The position numbers were made by a program, and so were the translations under genes. Below are positions 16,908 through 25,039 of a DNA stretch of 64,000 nt, in pieces. The stretch lies in contig NZ_UFUW01000001.1 of the NCBI RefSeq assembly GCF_900460955.1, forward strand, positions 2,341,001 to 2,405,000. Reading direction: 5' to 3'. This stretch comes from Cardiobacterium valvarum. Lineage in GTDB: Bacteria > Pseudomonadota > Gammaproteobacteria > Cardiobacteriales > Cardiobacteriaceae. The notes below the pieces were generated by a model, which was not told where the DNA came from, ran no database searches, and saw only the letters and a program-made list of their open reading frames with translations. The stretch's first letter is position 1. Every line of letters starts with the position of its first letter.

Positions 16908-17792
16908 TAGTCGAATCGCTAATAAAGAGTAACGAGAGTAAAGAACCAAAACAGCAGGGCATTCACATCAGCCAACCGCCATTGTTTCCTCAACCGTTTG
17001 ATCCATGCCCACGTCTTCTCTATCGGGTTGAAATCCGGGCTATAGGGCGGAAGCCACAGCACCGTATGTCCCTCAGCCTGTAACGCATCCGGCGTGTCCT
17101 GCCGTTTGTGGAAGGAGGCGTTGTCCATCACGATCACGCTGCAGGCGGGCAGTTCCGGCAGCAGTATTTCTGTCGCCCATGTATGAAAAACATCGCTGTC
17201 TATGCTGCAATCAAAGGCAGTGAAAGCAAATGGCACGGTGCCGCACAGGGCGCCTATAACGTTGGTTTGAGCCTTGCTCCATCCGGATACGCCTGCGCAT
17301 TTTTGCCCGCGTGGTGCATAACCGTAAGGACGGGAGATGTCTTTTCTGAAGCCGCTTTCATCGATATAAACAAATGGATGCAGGCGTTCTTCGTAGACAC
17401 TTTTTACTTCGAGGAATTCACGGCGTTTTTCTTCGTCTGCCTTGCGGTGGCGGAAGTCTTTGTTTTTAACGGTGAAGCGATAGCGCTTGAGCGCTTTGCA
17501 GATGCCGTTTTGCGAGCAGCCCAGACGTGCAGCCCTTTCCCATTGTATAGTCATCAGGGTGATCGGCCACGTCTTGCCGGATGACTTCTTCTGTGAGAAG
17601 GCGGGGCGTAGAACGGCGGCTGCCTTTGGGTTGTGGCTGTTTCTTCCAGGTAGCAAGGGTGTTGGGGCTGATGCGGTGTCCGGCTGCCACTTCGCGATAG
17701 GTGCTATCTTCGAGTTCTGCAAGGATTTTTTTACGGATATGGGCTGGATAGGTCATGATTTTGATGGTTACTGTTTTTTTGCTATTTAACTA
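16908..17792 (-). mobile_element. IS630-family insertion sequence, copy 1
   Basis: An 885-bp element. The left end TAGTCGAATCGC follows a TA (16906-16907) and the right end CTATTTAACTA is followed by TA (17793-17794). The TA target and ends of this form fit the IS630/Tc1-mariner group. It interrupts the HD-Pnk gene at the TA within the codons for Cys-Tyr-Gly-Gln. The expected continuation of that gene is not on the far side, so a rearrangement followed the insertion. Confidence 0.82.
16919..17756 (-). pseudogene. IS630 transposase, frameshifted (copy 1)
   Basis: Start MTYPAHIRKKILAELEDSTY, with an N-terminal helix-turn-helix (YREVAAGHRISPNTLATWKK). The catalytic half carries the DDE residues in VYIDESGF, VIVMDNASFHK and PPYSPDFNPIEKTWAW. 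Comparison with copy 2 shows an extra base in the codons for DDYQWERA (GACTATACAATGG here, GACTATCAATGG in copy 2), so the N- and C-terminal parts are in different frames. Further changes occur near TVKNKDF. The frameshift is more likely decay than programmed shifting because copy 2 is intact at that point, but some IS630 members do use frameshifting. Confidence 0.8.
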
Positions 17793-17822
17793 TATATTTA
17801 GTTGATTATGGAAAGAAGACTA

Positions 17823-18643
17823 GGGGCTGTTGACATTATCGCAAGGCGATAACGGTAGCAGCCAGATAAATGTTGGCGGAAAAGGATGTATCCGTCTTCT
17901 CTGCCCGCATGGCAACCTTCTTGAACTCTCTCAATCTACAGAAGAAATTTTCAACCAGATGCCGCCACTTATACATCTCCTTGTCATACTCACGCGTCGC
18001 CTTACGGTTACTGCGCGGCGGGATAACCACTTTACTGCCCCATTCTGTCAAATCCTTAACCCACCAATCCGCATCAAACGCCTTATCCGCCAGCAGTGCC
18101 CCAAATTCCCTGTCCCTAATCAAAGGTTCAACCCCGCAAATGTCATGACGTTGCCCGGGTAGCAGGCGGAATCCCACCAGATTTCCCAAGGCATCCACCA
18201 GAGTCAGTATTTTGGTGGTTATGCCGCCTTTGGATTTACCTATAGCCTGATTCAGGGTCCCCCTTTTGCCCCCCTGACCGTGGCGGTGAACTTTGACGAT
18301 GCTGCCATCAATCACGGCATATTCCATATCCGCCTCACCGCTGATTTCCTCAAAGATTCTGGTAAAGTGCCCTACTTTGCCCCAGCGGCGGTAACGCTGG
18401 AACACGCTGTTCCATTTGCCAAATCCCTTGAGCAAATCCCGCCACGGGCTGCCGGTGCGGGCTATCTACAGCACGGCTTCTATAAACATGCGGTTATCGG
18501 CGGTTGGTCCGCGATCATTAGCCCTACCTGTACACAGGGGCTCAATTTTTGCCCATTGGGCATCGGTTAGTATCAATCTTTCTTTCATAATCTTTCTTTC
18601 ATAATCATATGATATGGCTTGGAGAACACTTGTCAACAGACCC
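17823..18643 (-). mobile_element. IS5-family insertion sequence (IS427-like)
   Basis: An 821-bp element with 13-bp terminal inverted repeats, GGGGCTGTTGACA on the left and the complement GGGTCTGTTGACA on the right, one mismatch. Both sides are flanked by TA within a CTAG context. Size, ends and the short TA-containing target fit the IS427 group of IS5. Confidence 0.8.
17836..18588 (-). pseudogene. IS5-family transposase with an in-frame amber codon
   Basis: The frame opens at 18588 (MKERLILTDAQWAKIEPLC) and is interrupted by TAG at 18466-18468 in EAVL-stop-IARTGSPWRDL. It then continues to the natural stop at 17836. The downstream part has the DDE_Tnp_1 motifs AVIDGSIVKVHRHGQG, LADKAFDADWW and the YKWRHLVENFFCRLREFKK (Y-R-E) block. 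Only this one stop separates it from an intact transposase of about 250 residues, so inactivation looks recent. A sequencing error cannot be excluded. Confidence 0.82.
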
Positions 18644-18649
18644 TAGAGA

Positions 18650-18721
18650 TATAGTTTTTCAAATAGAACTGATACGGTGTTGGTTCGCCATTTTGTCTCA
18701 CTCCCATTTAAAACAACTATA
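18650..18721 (+). mobile_element. MITE-like element, copy 3 (core deleted)
   Basis: Left end TATAGTTTTTCAAATAGAAC closely follows copy 1 (TATAGTCGTTTCAAATAGAA), including the following CTGATACGGTGTTGG. The right end is the complement-like AAAACAACTATA. Only 72 bp: the GTACTATCTGTAC core is missing. Confidence 0.6.
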
Positions 18722-18785
18722 AAAGAGGCTGCATAGCTGTTGGAATAAAATGGAAATATATGGGTATTTACGTGCAACATGAAAG

Positions 18786-18811
18786 AACAAAACCGCCCAA
18801 GCGGGCGGTCT
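18786..18811 (-). terminator. Terminator after the YceI-family gene
   Basis: ACCGCCC-AAGC-GGGCGGT hairpin followed on the minus strand by TTTTGTTCTTTC. Confidence 0.75.
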
Positions 18812-18831
18812 TGACTATAGCGAGAAAAATG

Positions 18832-19434
18832 TTAAGAATTTCGGGTAAATATTCCATTGAAAGAAACAGGAACTTGTTCAACGATAGAAGATAGTCCCAT
18901 AACTTCTACCATACGGGCAACGCCTTCCGTCATGCCCATTTGTTTGATATCAAGAATGACGGGAGCGCGGGTTGAAACAGTAATCTTGTTATTCATATTA
19001 CGTTGAATGGACAGATCAGCATTAAAATTGATCTTTTTGCCATGAATATTGATTAGTAGCGGTTGCTGCAACGATATAGTTTCACCTTCCTGCAATTTGT
19101 TAATGGCAGACATTTCTACTTTGCCAGAGATTTCTGCATTGGCAAATTGTCCAGTCTCAAATACCCAGTCTTTCAGCCGTTGATCGCGTAAGTCAATATT
19201 GGTTTTCACACTGGAAAGATCAATATTCATAGTGAAATTTCCTTCTGCATCCAATTGTGATTTGTTGGCAGTGAAACTGGATTGCTCAGTAATACTGTTT
19301 AACTGCTTATTGATCTTACTGCTTAAGAAAGTAATAGTGCTATCTTGTGCAGTCCACAGGCTGGCATCCATATTCCCGCCATAAGCGGACATAGCCGCTG
19401 TTATTAACATAAAAGAAATTATATTTTTTTTCAT
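18832..19434 (-). CDS. YceI-like family periplasmic protein
   Basis: A 200-residue secreted protein. The signal peptide is about residues 1-19 (MKKNIISFMLITAAMSAYGG). The rest is a lipocalin-like beta-rich domain of the YceI type: STITFLSSKINKQLNSITEQSSF near 32-54, DLSSVKTNIDLRDQRLKDWVFET near 72-94, and the ending VPVSFNGIFTRNS. YceI proteins bind isoprenoid-type lipids; the ligand here is unknown. The gene is much more AT-rich than the housekeeping genes around it and lies 88 bp downstream of the MXKDX gene on the same strand, so both may have arrived together. It has its own terminator. Confidence 0.75.
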   Translation of the reverse strand: MKKNIISFMLITAAMSAYGGNMDASLWTAQDSTITFLSSKINKQLNSITEQSSFTANKSQLDAEGNFTMNIDLSSVKTNIDLRDQRLKDWVFETGQFANAEISGKVEMSAINKLQEGETISLQQPLLINIHGKKINFNADLSIQRNMNNKITVSTRAPVILDIKQMGMTEGVARMVEVMGLSSIVEQVPVSFNGIFTRNS

Positions 19435-19522
19435 ACTTACTTAGTCCAAAACAATGGGACAGTAGAGCAGATAGAAATATCTGTTCTGCTTAATATTCTC
19501 TAAATTAAATAAATCTAATCTT

Positions 19523-19948
19523 TTACTTCTTGTCTTTGTGTCCTTTTTTCATGTGTTCATGTTTTTTGTCTTCTACCATAAAATCATGGTGTTTCATATC
19601 ATCTTTGGCCATCTTATCATTCATCATTTTGTCTTTTTTCATGGCGTCATGGTCTTTCATGTCATCTTTGACCATCTTGTCATCCATCATTCTGTCTTTT
19701 TTCATGGCGTCATGGTCTTTCATGTCATCTTTAGCCATCTTGTCATCCATCATTCTGTCTTTTTTCATGGTGTCATGGTCTTTCATGTCATCTTTAGCCA
19801 TCTTGTCATCCATCATTTTGTCTTTTTTCATGGAATCATGATGCTTCATTTCATCTTTGGCCATAGTATTCTCTGCCATAGCATCTTGAGCTTGTGCATG
19901 ATTTGTTATGCTCATGGCGAAAATCATATAAGCGATTATTTTTTTCAT
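19523..19948 (-). CDS. Secreted pentapeptide MXKDX repeat protein
   Basis: A 141-residue protein with signal peptide MKKIIAYMIFAMSITNHAQA. The mature part is made almost only of Met, Lys, Asp, His and Ala in MxKDx pentapeptides. These are organised in 20-residue super-repeats (MKKDRMMDDKMAKDDMKDHD), about four copies between residues 38 and 120. The tail is KKHEHMKKGHKDKK. This is the layout of the MXKDX repeat family (TIGR02953), whose function is unknown. The Met/His/Asp content suggests metal binding in the periplasm (inference). The near-identical DNA repeats (60-bp period) should make copy number unstable. AGAGGT lies about nine bases before the ATG. Confidence 0.85.
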   Translation of the reverse strand: MKKIIAYMIFAMSITNHAQAQDAMAENTMAKDEMKHHDSMKKDKMMDDKMAKDDMKDHDTMKKDRMMDDKMAKDDMKDHDAMKKDRMMDDKMVKDDMKDHDAMKKDKMMNDKMAKDDMKHHDFMVEDKKHEHMKKGHKDKK

Positions 19949-20543
19949 AACTTGATTACCTCTTTATTAAAGGAGAACTTAGGATATTCAAGTAATATCC
20001 TGTCTTCCGGATATTACAAATCGAATTATAACGATGCTTATGGGAATGGAAATTTTAGACTATAAATAAAGGCAACCGGTTTTTCTATTATAAGTTATTT
20101 GAAACAGTAGTATCTTATTGTTTATTAATTCATTTTTTGAGAAATCAGTACATTATGATGCTTGCTTTTACGTATTGATGCGACAATTCAGTATAAATAT
20201 GAGATAAACTCATCAATAGGCTTCTCCTTTTCTTGGTCTCTTAAATTTCCAATTCTGGGAAAACAGACTATATGCAAGAAGCAGTTGCTGACATGGAGAA
20301 TATGCTAATTTTGTCATCGGCAAACTCAGTGTCTACCCCGCTTGGTGGCTGTTTTCTGCTCCCAGCCAGCGCGGGTGGGTAACGAAGATTCAGGTATAGG
20401 TGGTGGCTTGAAATGTATGCTGCTTAGAATTCGAGCAGATTTGACAGACTTTCCCAACAGTGAAAACAAAGGAAATTTTGGCGTAATGGACAAAACGGGT
20501 GCTAAAAAACGCCGCAACCCTTACGCTGTAAGGCTTTCGGGAG
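19949..20543. other. AT-rich intergenic region without recognised genes
   Basis: About 590 bp, distinctly AT-rich up to about 20330, then returning to typical composition. It probably holds the promoter of the MXKDX gene. Only short unconvincing ORFs are present. The right 80 bp appear to be upstream sequence of the transposase remnant that follows. Confidence 0.4.
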
Positions 20544-21160
20544 TTGAAAGCCTTTGAACACAAAAAATGCCTTTTCTGCGGCTCAAAACAGGTCAAGAAG
20601 AACGGTACCCGTGATGGCAACAGCGCTACAAATGCACCGCCTGCAACAAGCGTTTCAGCGGCGGCAACAGACTTGACCCTGACACCCTCTGGCAGCTTTA
20701 CAGTGACGGCAAGCAGAGCGCCGCACAGCTTGCAGAGCAGCATGGATGCAGCTTCAAAACTATCCGCCGCTATCTTGCCAAAGCAGTCACGAAAGCGCCC
20801 TGCGTGACCCCGCAGGCGGCAGTTAACCTCATTGTGGATAACTACCTACTTCGGGCGGAAATGGGGCGTCATGGTGCTGTATGACGCGATCAGCAAGCGG
20901 GCGCTATCAGTGCTCGAAGTCAAGAACGAGACGATTGAGCGCTACCGACAAGAGGTCGCAGCGCTGCAAGAAAGAGACGTTGTGATACAAAGCATCATCT
21001 ACGACGGACGCAGCGGGCTGCTGCAAGCCTTCCCCGGCATTTTGGTGCAGATGTGCCAGTTTCACCAGATCAAGATCATCGTCCGCTACCTGAGCAAAAA
21101 GCCAAAAAGTGAGGCGGCACGCGAGTTGCGGGCGCTGACGCTGACGCTGACGGGTAGCAC
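20544..21160 (+). pseudogene. Transposase remnant with zinc-binding N-terminus (MULE/IS256-like)
   Basis: Plus-strand remnant. The start has CLFCGSKQVKKNGTRDG (CxxC). One lost A after GATGGCAA shifts the frame out of an expected RYKCTACNKRF. The translation then resumes in another frame through SGGNRLDPDTLWQLYSDGKQ and AQLAEQHGCSFKTIRRYL. A further small insertion lies near 20837. The last part reads TYFGRKWGVMVLYDAISKRAL and MCQFHQIKIIVRYLSKKP (CxxH motif of MULE-type transposases). It is cut off at about 21160 by IS630 copy 2. The exact IS family is uncertain. Confidence 0.6.
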
Positions 21161-22046
21161 TGTTAAATAGCAAAAAAAAAACAGTAACCATCAAAATTAT
21201 GACCTATCCAGCCCATATCCGTAAAAAAATCCTTGCAGAACTCGAAGATAGCACCTATCGCGAAGTAGCAGCCAGACACCGCATCAGCCCCAACACCCTT
21301 GCTACCTGGAAGAAACAGCCACAACCCAAAGGTAGCCGCCGTTCTACGCCTCGCCTTCTCACAGAATCGAAGTCATCCGGCAAGACATGGCCGAGCACCC
21401 TGATGACTATCAATGGGAAAGGGCTGCACGTTTGGGCTGCTCACAAAACGGCATCTGCAAGGCGCTCAAACGCTATCGCTTCACCGTTAAAAAAAGACTT
21501 CCGCCACCGCAAGGCAGACGAAGAAAAACGCCGTGAATTCCTCGAAGTAAAAAGTGTCTATGAAGCACGCCTGCATCCATTCGTTTATATCGATGAAAGC
21601 GGCTTCAGAAAAGACATTTCCCGTCCTTACGGTTATGCACTACGCGGGCAAAAATGCGCAGGCGTATCCGGGTGGAGCAAGGCTCAAACCAACGTTATCG
21701 GCGCCCTGTGCGGCACTGTGCCATTTGCTTTCACTGCCTTTGATTGCAGCATAGACAGTGATGTTTTTCATACATGGGCGACAGAAATACTGCTGCTGGA
21801 ACTGCCCGCGTGCAGCGTGATCGTGATGGACAACGCCTCCTTCCACAAACGGCAGGACACGCTGGATGCGTTACAGACTGAGGGACATACGGTGCTGTGG
21901 CTTCCGCCCTATAGCCCGGATTTCAACCCGAGAGAGAAGACATGGGCATGGATCAAACGGTTGAGGAAGCAATGGCGGTTGGCTGATGTGAATGCCCTAT
22001 TGTTTTGGTTCTTTACTCTCGTTACTCTTTATTAGCGATTCGACTA
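21161..22046 (+). mobile_element. IS630-family insertion sequence, copy 2
   Basis: About 886 bp, inverted relative to copy 1. The left end reads TGTTAAATAGCAAAA (copy 1: TAGTTAAATAGC) and the right end GCGATTCGACTA is followed by TA. The first bases of the left end differ and no clear TA duplication is present there, which suggests a rearrangement at that junction. Confidence 0.8.
21199..22035 (+). pseudogene. IS630 transposase, copy 2 (open but internally scrambled)
   Basis: A 278-residue open frame beginning MTYPAHIRKKILAELEDSTY and containing VYIDESGF, VIVMDNASFHK and PPYSPDFNPREKTWAW. Against copy 1, two extra bases after RLLTE shift the frame, and one extra A in the run before GACTTCCGCC restores it. 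About 40 residues between (SKSSGKTW to IASPLKK) are therefore out of frame and lack the family sequence EVIRQD...LGCSQNGICKALKRYRF. The catalytic part is in frame, with NPIEK changed to NPREK. It is probably inactive. Confidence 0.75.
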
Positions 22047-22049
22047 TAG

Positions 22050-22354
22050 AGACGCTGTTTGGCAGCCTGAAAAGCAAAGGGTTCAATCTGGAAGACACAC
22101 ATATGACCGCACCGGCGAAGATAGACAGGTTGATGTCAGTGCTGGCGACAGGCTTTGTGCTGTCCTGCCGCGCGGGGGAAGCAGAAGATAAACGGCGACC
22201 GGTCAAGGTGAAGAAGCATGGCAGGCCTGCGCAAAGTTTATTCCGGGCGGGGTTGGACCGACTGGTTTCTGTGTTATTCAGGGGGATGAGGCTATTGGAG
22301 GTATTAGGCGGTGAGGTGATAGATTTACTGGCGGTCAAGGAGGATGTGGGATGA
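22050..22354 (+). pseudogene. C-terminal remnant of an IS4-like transposase
   Basis: Open frame of about 100 residues reading IETLFGSLKSKGFNLEDTHM, then PAKIDRLMSVLATGFVLSC and HGRPAQSLFRAGLDRLV. It resembles the end of IS4-type DDE transposases (E-x-LFG-LK-GF). It has no start of its own because IS630 copy 2 abuts its left side. It does not look like the missing end of the remnant at 20544-21160, so two different elements were probably truncated here. Confidence 0.55.
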
Positions 22355-22377
22355 AGGTTTTTTTGTCGTGTACGAAG

Positions 22378-22605
22378 CGGTAGGATCAATACCGGCGGCA
22401 CGACGGATATCATCAAGCGAGAGGATGGGCAAATTGCGGTAATGCATGCGGATATGGGCGTCTTTGCCGCTGCCCGGCAGGGCACTCAAGATATACATGT
22501 CGCTTTTCAGGTCGTCGTAGGGAATGTAGTCTGGATAACTGTCGGGTGGTTGAGGTAGTGGTAGCGGGCAAGTGCGCTCGCGAAAGGGCGCGGCTGGCCA
22601 TAGCA
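22378..22605 (+). repeat. Long direct repeat (about 228 bp), right copy
   Basis: Direct-repeat partner of 16680-16907; both are the same segment of the HD-Pnk gene in the same orientation. It could allow deletion of the 5.5-kb IS block by recombination, which would largely rejoin the gene. Confidence 0.85.
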
Positions 22606-23203
22606 GCCGTTTTCGCGGCAGAGTTCGGCGAAAAGGTCTATGCAGGTGAGCAGGGTGTCGGCATCCTGGCAGATGCGGCCTTGGATATCGGCACGGGCAA
22701 GCAGTGTCAGCCAGTGGGTGTTTACTTGCAGGCTGGCGGCGATAACGCGGTGCGCGGGGTGGGTTTTGTCAATGGCCCACAGCGGCAGGCCGTGCCAGCG
22801 CACGAGTTTGGCGATACTTTCGCGCACGGTAAAGGGCGTGGGAATATCGGTGTAGAAAATGCGGCGCGCACTGTATTCTCCTTTTTTGGCATGGCGCGGC
22901 GAGGTGATGCGGGTTTTGCCATTGATGGTTTCGCGGGTCGTCGTGCTGCGTTTTTCGATGTCGTGCATGAGTGCAGCGGCAAAGAGGATATGCTGCGCTT
23001 CTTCGTCCAGCGCCTGGTAGTCCGCTGTCCGCTTGCTCAAGCAACGCGGCGACAGCCATTTTGGTATGGGTGAGGACATCGCCTTCGCCGTGCCATTCGG
23101 GGTCTTGCGGCACGTCGGCCATGTCTGCCAGCCACAAGTAGGCGACGGTGAGGTTCGACCAGTCGGGGTCGTGGCCGGGGTGGTAGTGCGGGAAGGTCCA
23201 CAT
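22378..23203 (-). pseudogene. 5' part of a broken HD-Pnk gene (HD phosphoesterase domain and start of kinase)
   Basis: The start MWTFPHYHPGHDPDW at 23203 lies 2 bp after the RNA ligase stop, so the two formed an operon. The protein reads EWHGEGDVLTHTKMAVAALL, then a one-base shift near 23040. It continues as an HD-domain phosphoesterase with FAAALMHDIEK, SPRHAKKGEYSARRIFY and LARADIQGRICQD, then CYGQPRPFASALARYHYLNHP. A missing C near 22543 shifts the frame before the P-loop region (ALPGSGKD is still encoded). The copy stops at the junction near 22377. Known HD-Pnk enzymes (for example Runella slithyformis) heal 2',3'-cyclic phosphate and 5'-OH ends. The remaining kinase domain is at 16257-16907. 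Confidence 0.75.
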
Positions 23204-23205
23204 GT

Positions 23206-24003
23206 TCAGTTACTCCGGTAAGCGTAGGCGTCCCAGCCGTATTTCTGATAGTCCATGAGGCGGGCGGGCTGCCAGGTTTTGCTCCAGTGGGTGTCGGTTT
23301 TGACGTGTTTGGCGCGCACGAGTTTGCACAGGTTGTCGAATTCGTTCACGGCAACGGGCAGGTCGCCGTTGTTGGTGAGGTAGCCGTCGCGGTTGCGGAT
23401 GACAAAACCTTCGCAGCAGGGAGCACCGCTTGCCGGGTCGTAGCCGCCAAGCGCGCCAGCGGTTCCGACGGCGTCTGTCCACGGCATACCGAGGTTGGCG
23501 GTGAGCCAGTCAGCAAGGATGCGGTTTTCGTCGCGTTTGTCGTTGTAGAGGGCGGAAAGCGGTGTGGTGATGGGAATTTCAGGGACGGTCGGGAAGTCGA
23601 AGAGAGCGGCGTAATACTGCACTTCTTCCCAACCAAGCCAGCGCCCGCCTTCGCGCACGGCAAAGAGGTAGTAATAGGATTCGAGAGCGTGGTAAGCGAT
23701 GGAATGGATGCCGTAGAGGTTTTCGCCGAAGAGTTCGAGGTCACCGAGGTCGTGGTGGATATGCTGCCAGCGTTCGCGCAAGGGTTTGTCCCACGGGTGC
23801 TGGCTGGGTGCAGCGTGTGAGCGAGCGAAGACGCCGTAGCGGTTAAAGCAGTTGTTTTGACCGTCGAGTTTTTCAGTAAGAACGAGTGCGGGCTTTTGCG
23901 CAAAGCTGCGTACGTAGCCGGTGGGCATGAAGCGGTCGTCCGAGGTAGTGCCGAGACTGATGTGGGCGTGCAAGCTGCGCTGGTATTTTTCGCTGATCGT
24001 CAT
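23206..24003 (-). CDS. RNA ligase family protein (ATP-dependent)
   Basis: A 265-residue nucleotidyltransferase of the RNA ligase family (PF09414 type). The nucleotidyl-attachment motif I is TEKLDGQN near residues 43-50 (the Lys accepts AMP). Motif III-like ENLYGIHS is near 95, motif IV EGFVIRNRDG near 195-204, and motif V KLVRAKH near 226-232. The N-terminus YQRSLHAHISLGTTSDDRF is typical. It lies immediately upstream of the HD-Pnk gene: healing of broken RNA ends by HD-Pnk followed by sealing by this ligase would make a complete RNA-repair pathway. With the partner gene broken, the ligase may be orphaned. No clear Shine-Dalgarno is seen before the ATG. Confidence 0.85.
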   Translation of the reverse strand: MTISEKYQRSLHAHISLGTTSDDRFMPTGYVRSFAQKPALVLTEKLDGQNNCFNRYGVFARSHAAPSQHPWDKPLRERWQHIHHDLGDLELFGENLYGIHSIAYHALESYYYLFAVREGGRWLGWEEVQYYAALFDFPTVPEIPITTPLSALYNDKRDENRILADWLTANLGMPWTDAVGTAGALGGYDPASGAPCCEGFVIRNRDGYLTNNGDLPVAVNEFDNLCKLVRAKHVKTDTHWSKTWQPARLMDYQKYGWDAYAYRSN

Positions 24004-24014
24004 GGGGTTCGGGG

Positions 24015-24041
24015 TTAAAAAACGCCGCTGACGCGGCGTCC
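24015..24041 (-). terminator. Terminator after the META-domain lipoprotein gene
   Basis: ACGCCGC-TGAC-GCGGCGT hairpin followed on the minus strand by TTTTTTAA, 14 bp past the stop and just before the RNA ligase start. Confidence 0.85.
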
Positions 24042-24054
24042 ATTGGCGGTAGGT

Positions 24055-24492
24055 TTAGGGACCGGGGCGGTAGCGCAGCTCTATCCCATCGCCGCTCAGG
24101 GTGAGGGTATCGCCGTCGCGACGAATGGTTTTGGTCGCATTCAGCGCTTTGATGTAGTCGCTTTCGAGACGCATTACCTCCATATCACCCGCCATCAGGG
24201 TGGTGGTGGTTTCACCAGTGTGTTCAATGGTGTTGCCGCGTATTTTCACCGGGGCATTGTATTGGTTGATGGCCGCAGTGCCGGTGAAGGCGTCTTTATT
24301 TGCTGTATTCAGGGTAATTTTGCCGGCGGCAGTATTAAGCGCTTTGCCGTCGGCTTGTCCTGATTCGAGCACCCACTGCCCTTGCATGCCGCCACTGGTA
24401 TCGACGGTCGGGTCGTAGCTATCCATGCCTCCGCCCTGGCAGGCGCCGAGCAAGAGGGGGACACAGGCGAGGAGGATTTTTTTGCTTTTCAT
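24055..24492 (-). CDS. META/HslJ-like lipoprotein
   Basis: A 145-residue predicted lipoprotein. Signal peptide MKSKKILLACVPLLLGAC, with lipobox LLGAC and Cys18 as the lipidated residue, followed by a Gly/Asp-rich linker. The folded part has the META-domain pattern (QWVLESGQADGKAL, KITLNTANKDAFTGTAAINQYNA, IEHTGETTTTLMAGDMEVMRLESDYIKALN, DTLTLSGDGIELRYRP). Such proteins (HslJ and relatives) lie in the periplasm or outer membrane and are linked to stress or antibiotic tolerance. Its start overlaps the zapG stop by 4 bp (ATGA), so the two are translationally coupled. The specific function is unknown. Confidence 0.7.
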   Translation of the reverse strand: MKSKKILLACVPLLLGACQGGGMDSYDPTVDTSGGMQGQWVLESGQADGKALNTAAGKITLNTANKDAFTGTAAINQYNAPVKIRGNTIEHTGETTTTLMAGDMEVMRLESDYIKALNATKTIRRDGDTLTLSGDGIELRYRPGP

Positions 24493-25016
24493 AGGGTTTT
24501 CTCCCGGTTGTTGTGAATGTGGCGTTTTACGGCTTCCTGCGGGGTCTCGTTTCTGTCGTTCGTGACAGCTTCTGTCGGTGCAGGTGCTGCAATAGCTGGT
24601 TTGGCCGCTGATACAGGAGCAGGATTGTTGTCGGCAGATTTGACCGCGTTGGGCGACTCTTCGTGTTCTTGTGCGAGATAAGAGAGGGTGACGGTCTTGC
24701 CGCGCCGTTTTTCCAGTTGTTGCTTCAGCGCGTCTTTATCCATCAGGTCTTGCGCGCCGCTGCTCAGTTGGTTGAAGACGTTTTTGTAGCTGTCGGTCAG
24801 CTGATCCACAGCGTCGGCGGTGCGTGCAAAGTGATCGTTCACGCTGCTGCGGAAGCGGGCATAGGATTGTTTCAGGGCATCGCGTTCTTTGCGCAGGTTT
24901 TCGGTTTCTTCTGCCGCGTGCTGTTCGTTGCTCTGGTTGGTGCTTTTGATGATCCAAACGAGAACGGCGCCGATGAAAAAGCCGAGCGCGGCGGCAACGA
25001 GGACAGATGGGGTCAT
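24489..25016 (-). CDS. zapG: ZapG/YhcB-like (DUF1043) inner-membrane protein
   Basis: A 175-residue protein with one N-terminal membrane helix (SVLVAAALGFFIGAVLVWII, residues 4-23). A coiled coil follows at about 30-110 (HAAEETENLRKERDALKQSYARFRSSVNDHFARTADAVDQLTDSYKNVFNQLSSGAQDLM, the most conserved DUF1043 block), then a low-complexity Pro/Ala-rich tail. YhcB/ZapG in enterobacteria helps coordinate cell-envelope growth and division. It lies between the ygfZ-like gene and the META lipoprotein on the same strand. Confidence 0.85.
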   Translation of the reverse strand: MTPSVLVAAALGFFIGAVLVWIIKSTNQSNEQHAAEETENLRKERDALKQSYARFRSSVNDHFARTADAVDQLTDSYKNVFNQLSSGAQDLMDKDALKQQLEKRRGKTVTLSYLAQEHEESPNAVKSADNNPAPVSAAKPAIAAPAPTEAVTNDRNETPQEAVKRHIHNNREKTL

Positions 25017-25039
25017 GTGTGCTCCTATGAATAAAAAGT

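Noticed and set aside
17466..17756. Programmed frameshift between two ORFs of IS630 copy 1
   Set aside because: Copy 2 lacks the extra base at the same place, so the shift in copy 1 looks like a simple insertion; no conserved slippery site is shared by both copies there.
20326..20557. Small ORFs on both strands at 20.3-20.6 kb
   Set aside because: No ribosome binding sites, no conserved features, and they overlap the upstream edge of a transposase remnant.
15928..24041. Integrative island using the 3' end of tRNA-Ser as attachment site
   Set aside because: No integrase gene and no repeated tRNA 3' end was found; the region is better explained by accumulated insertion sequences.
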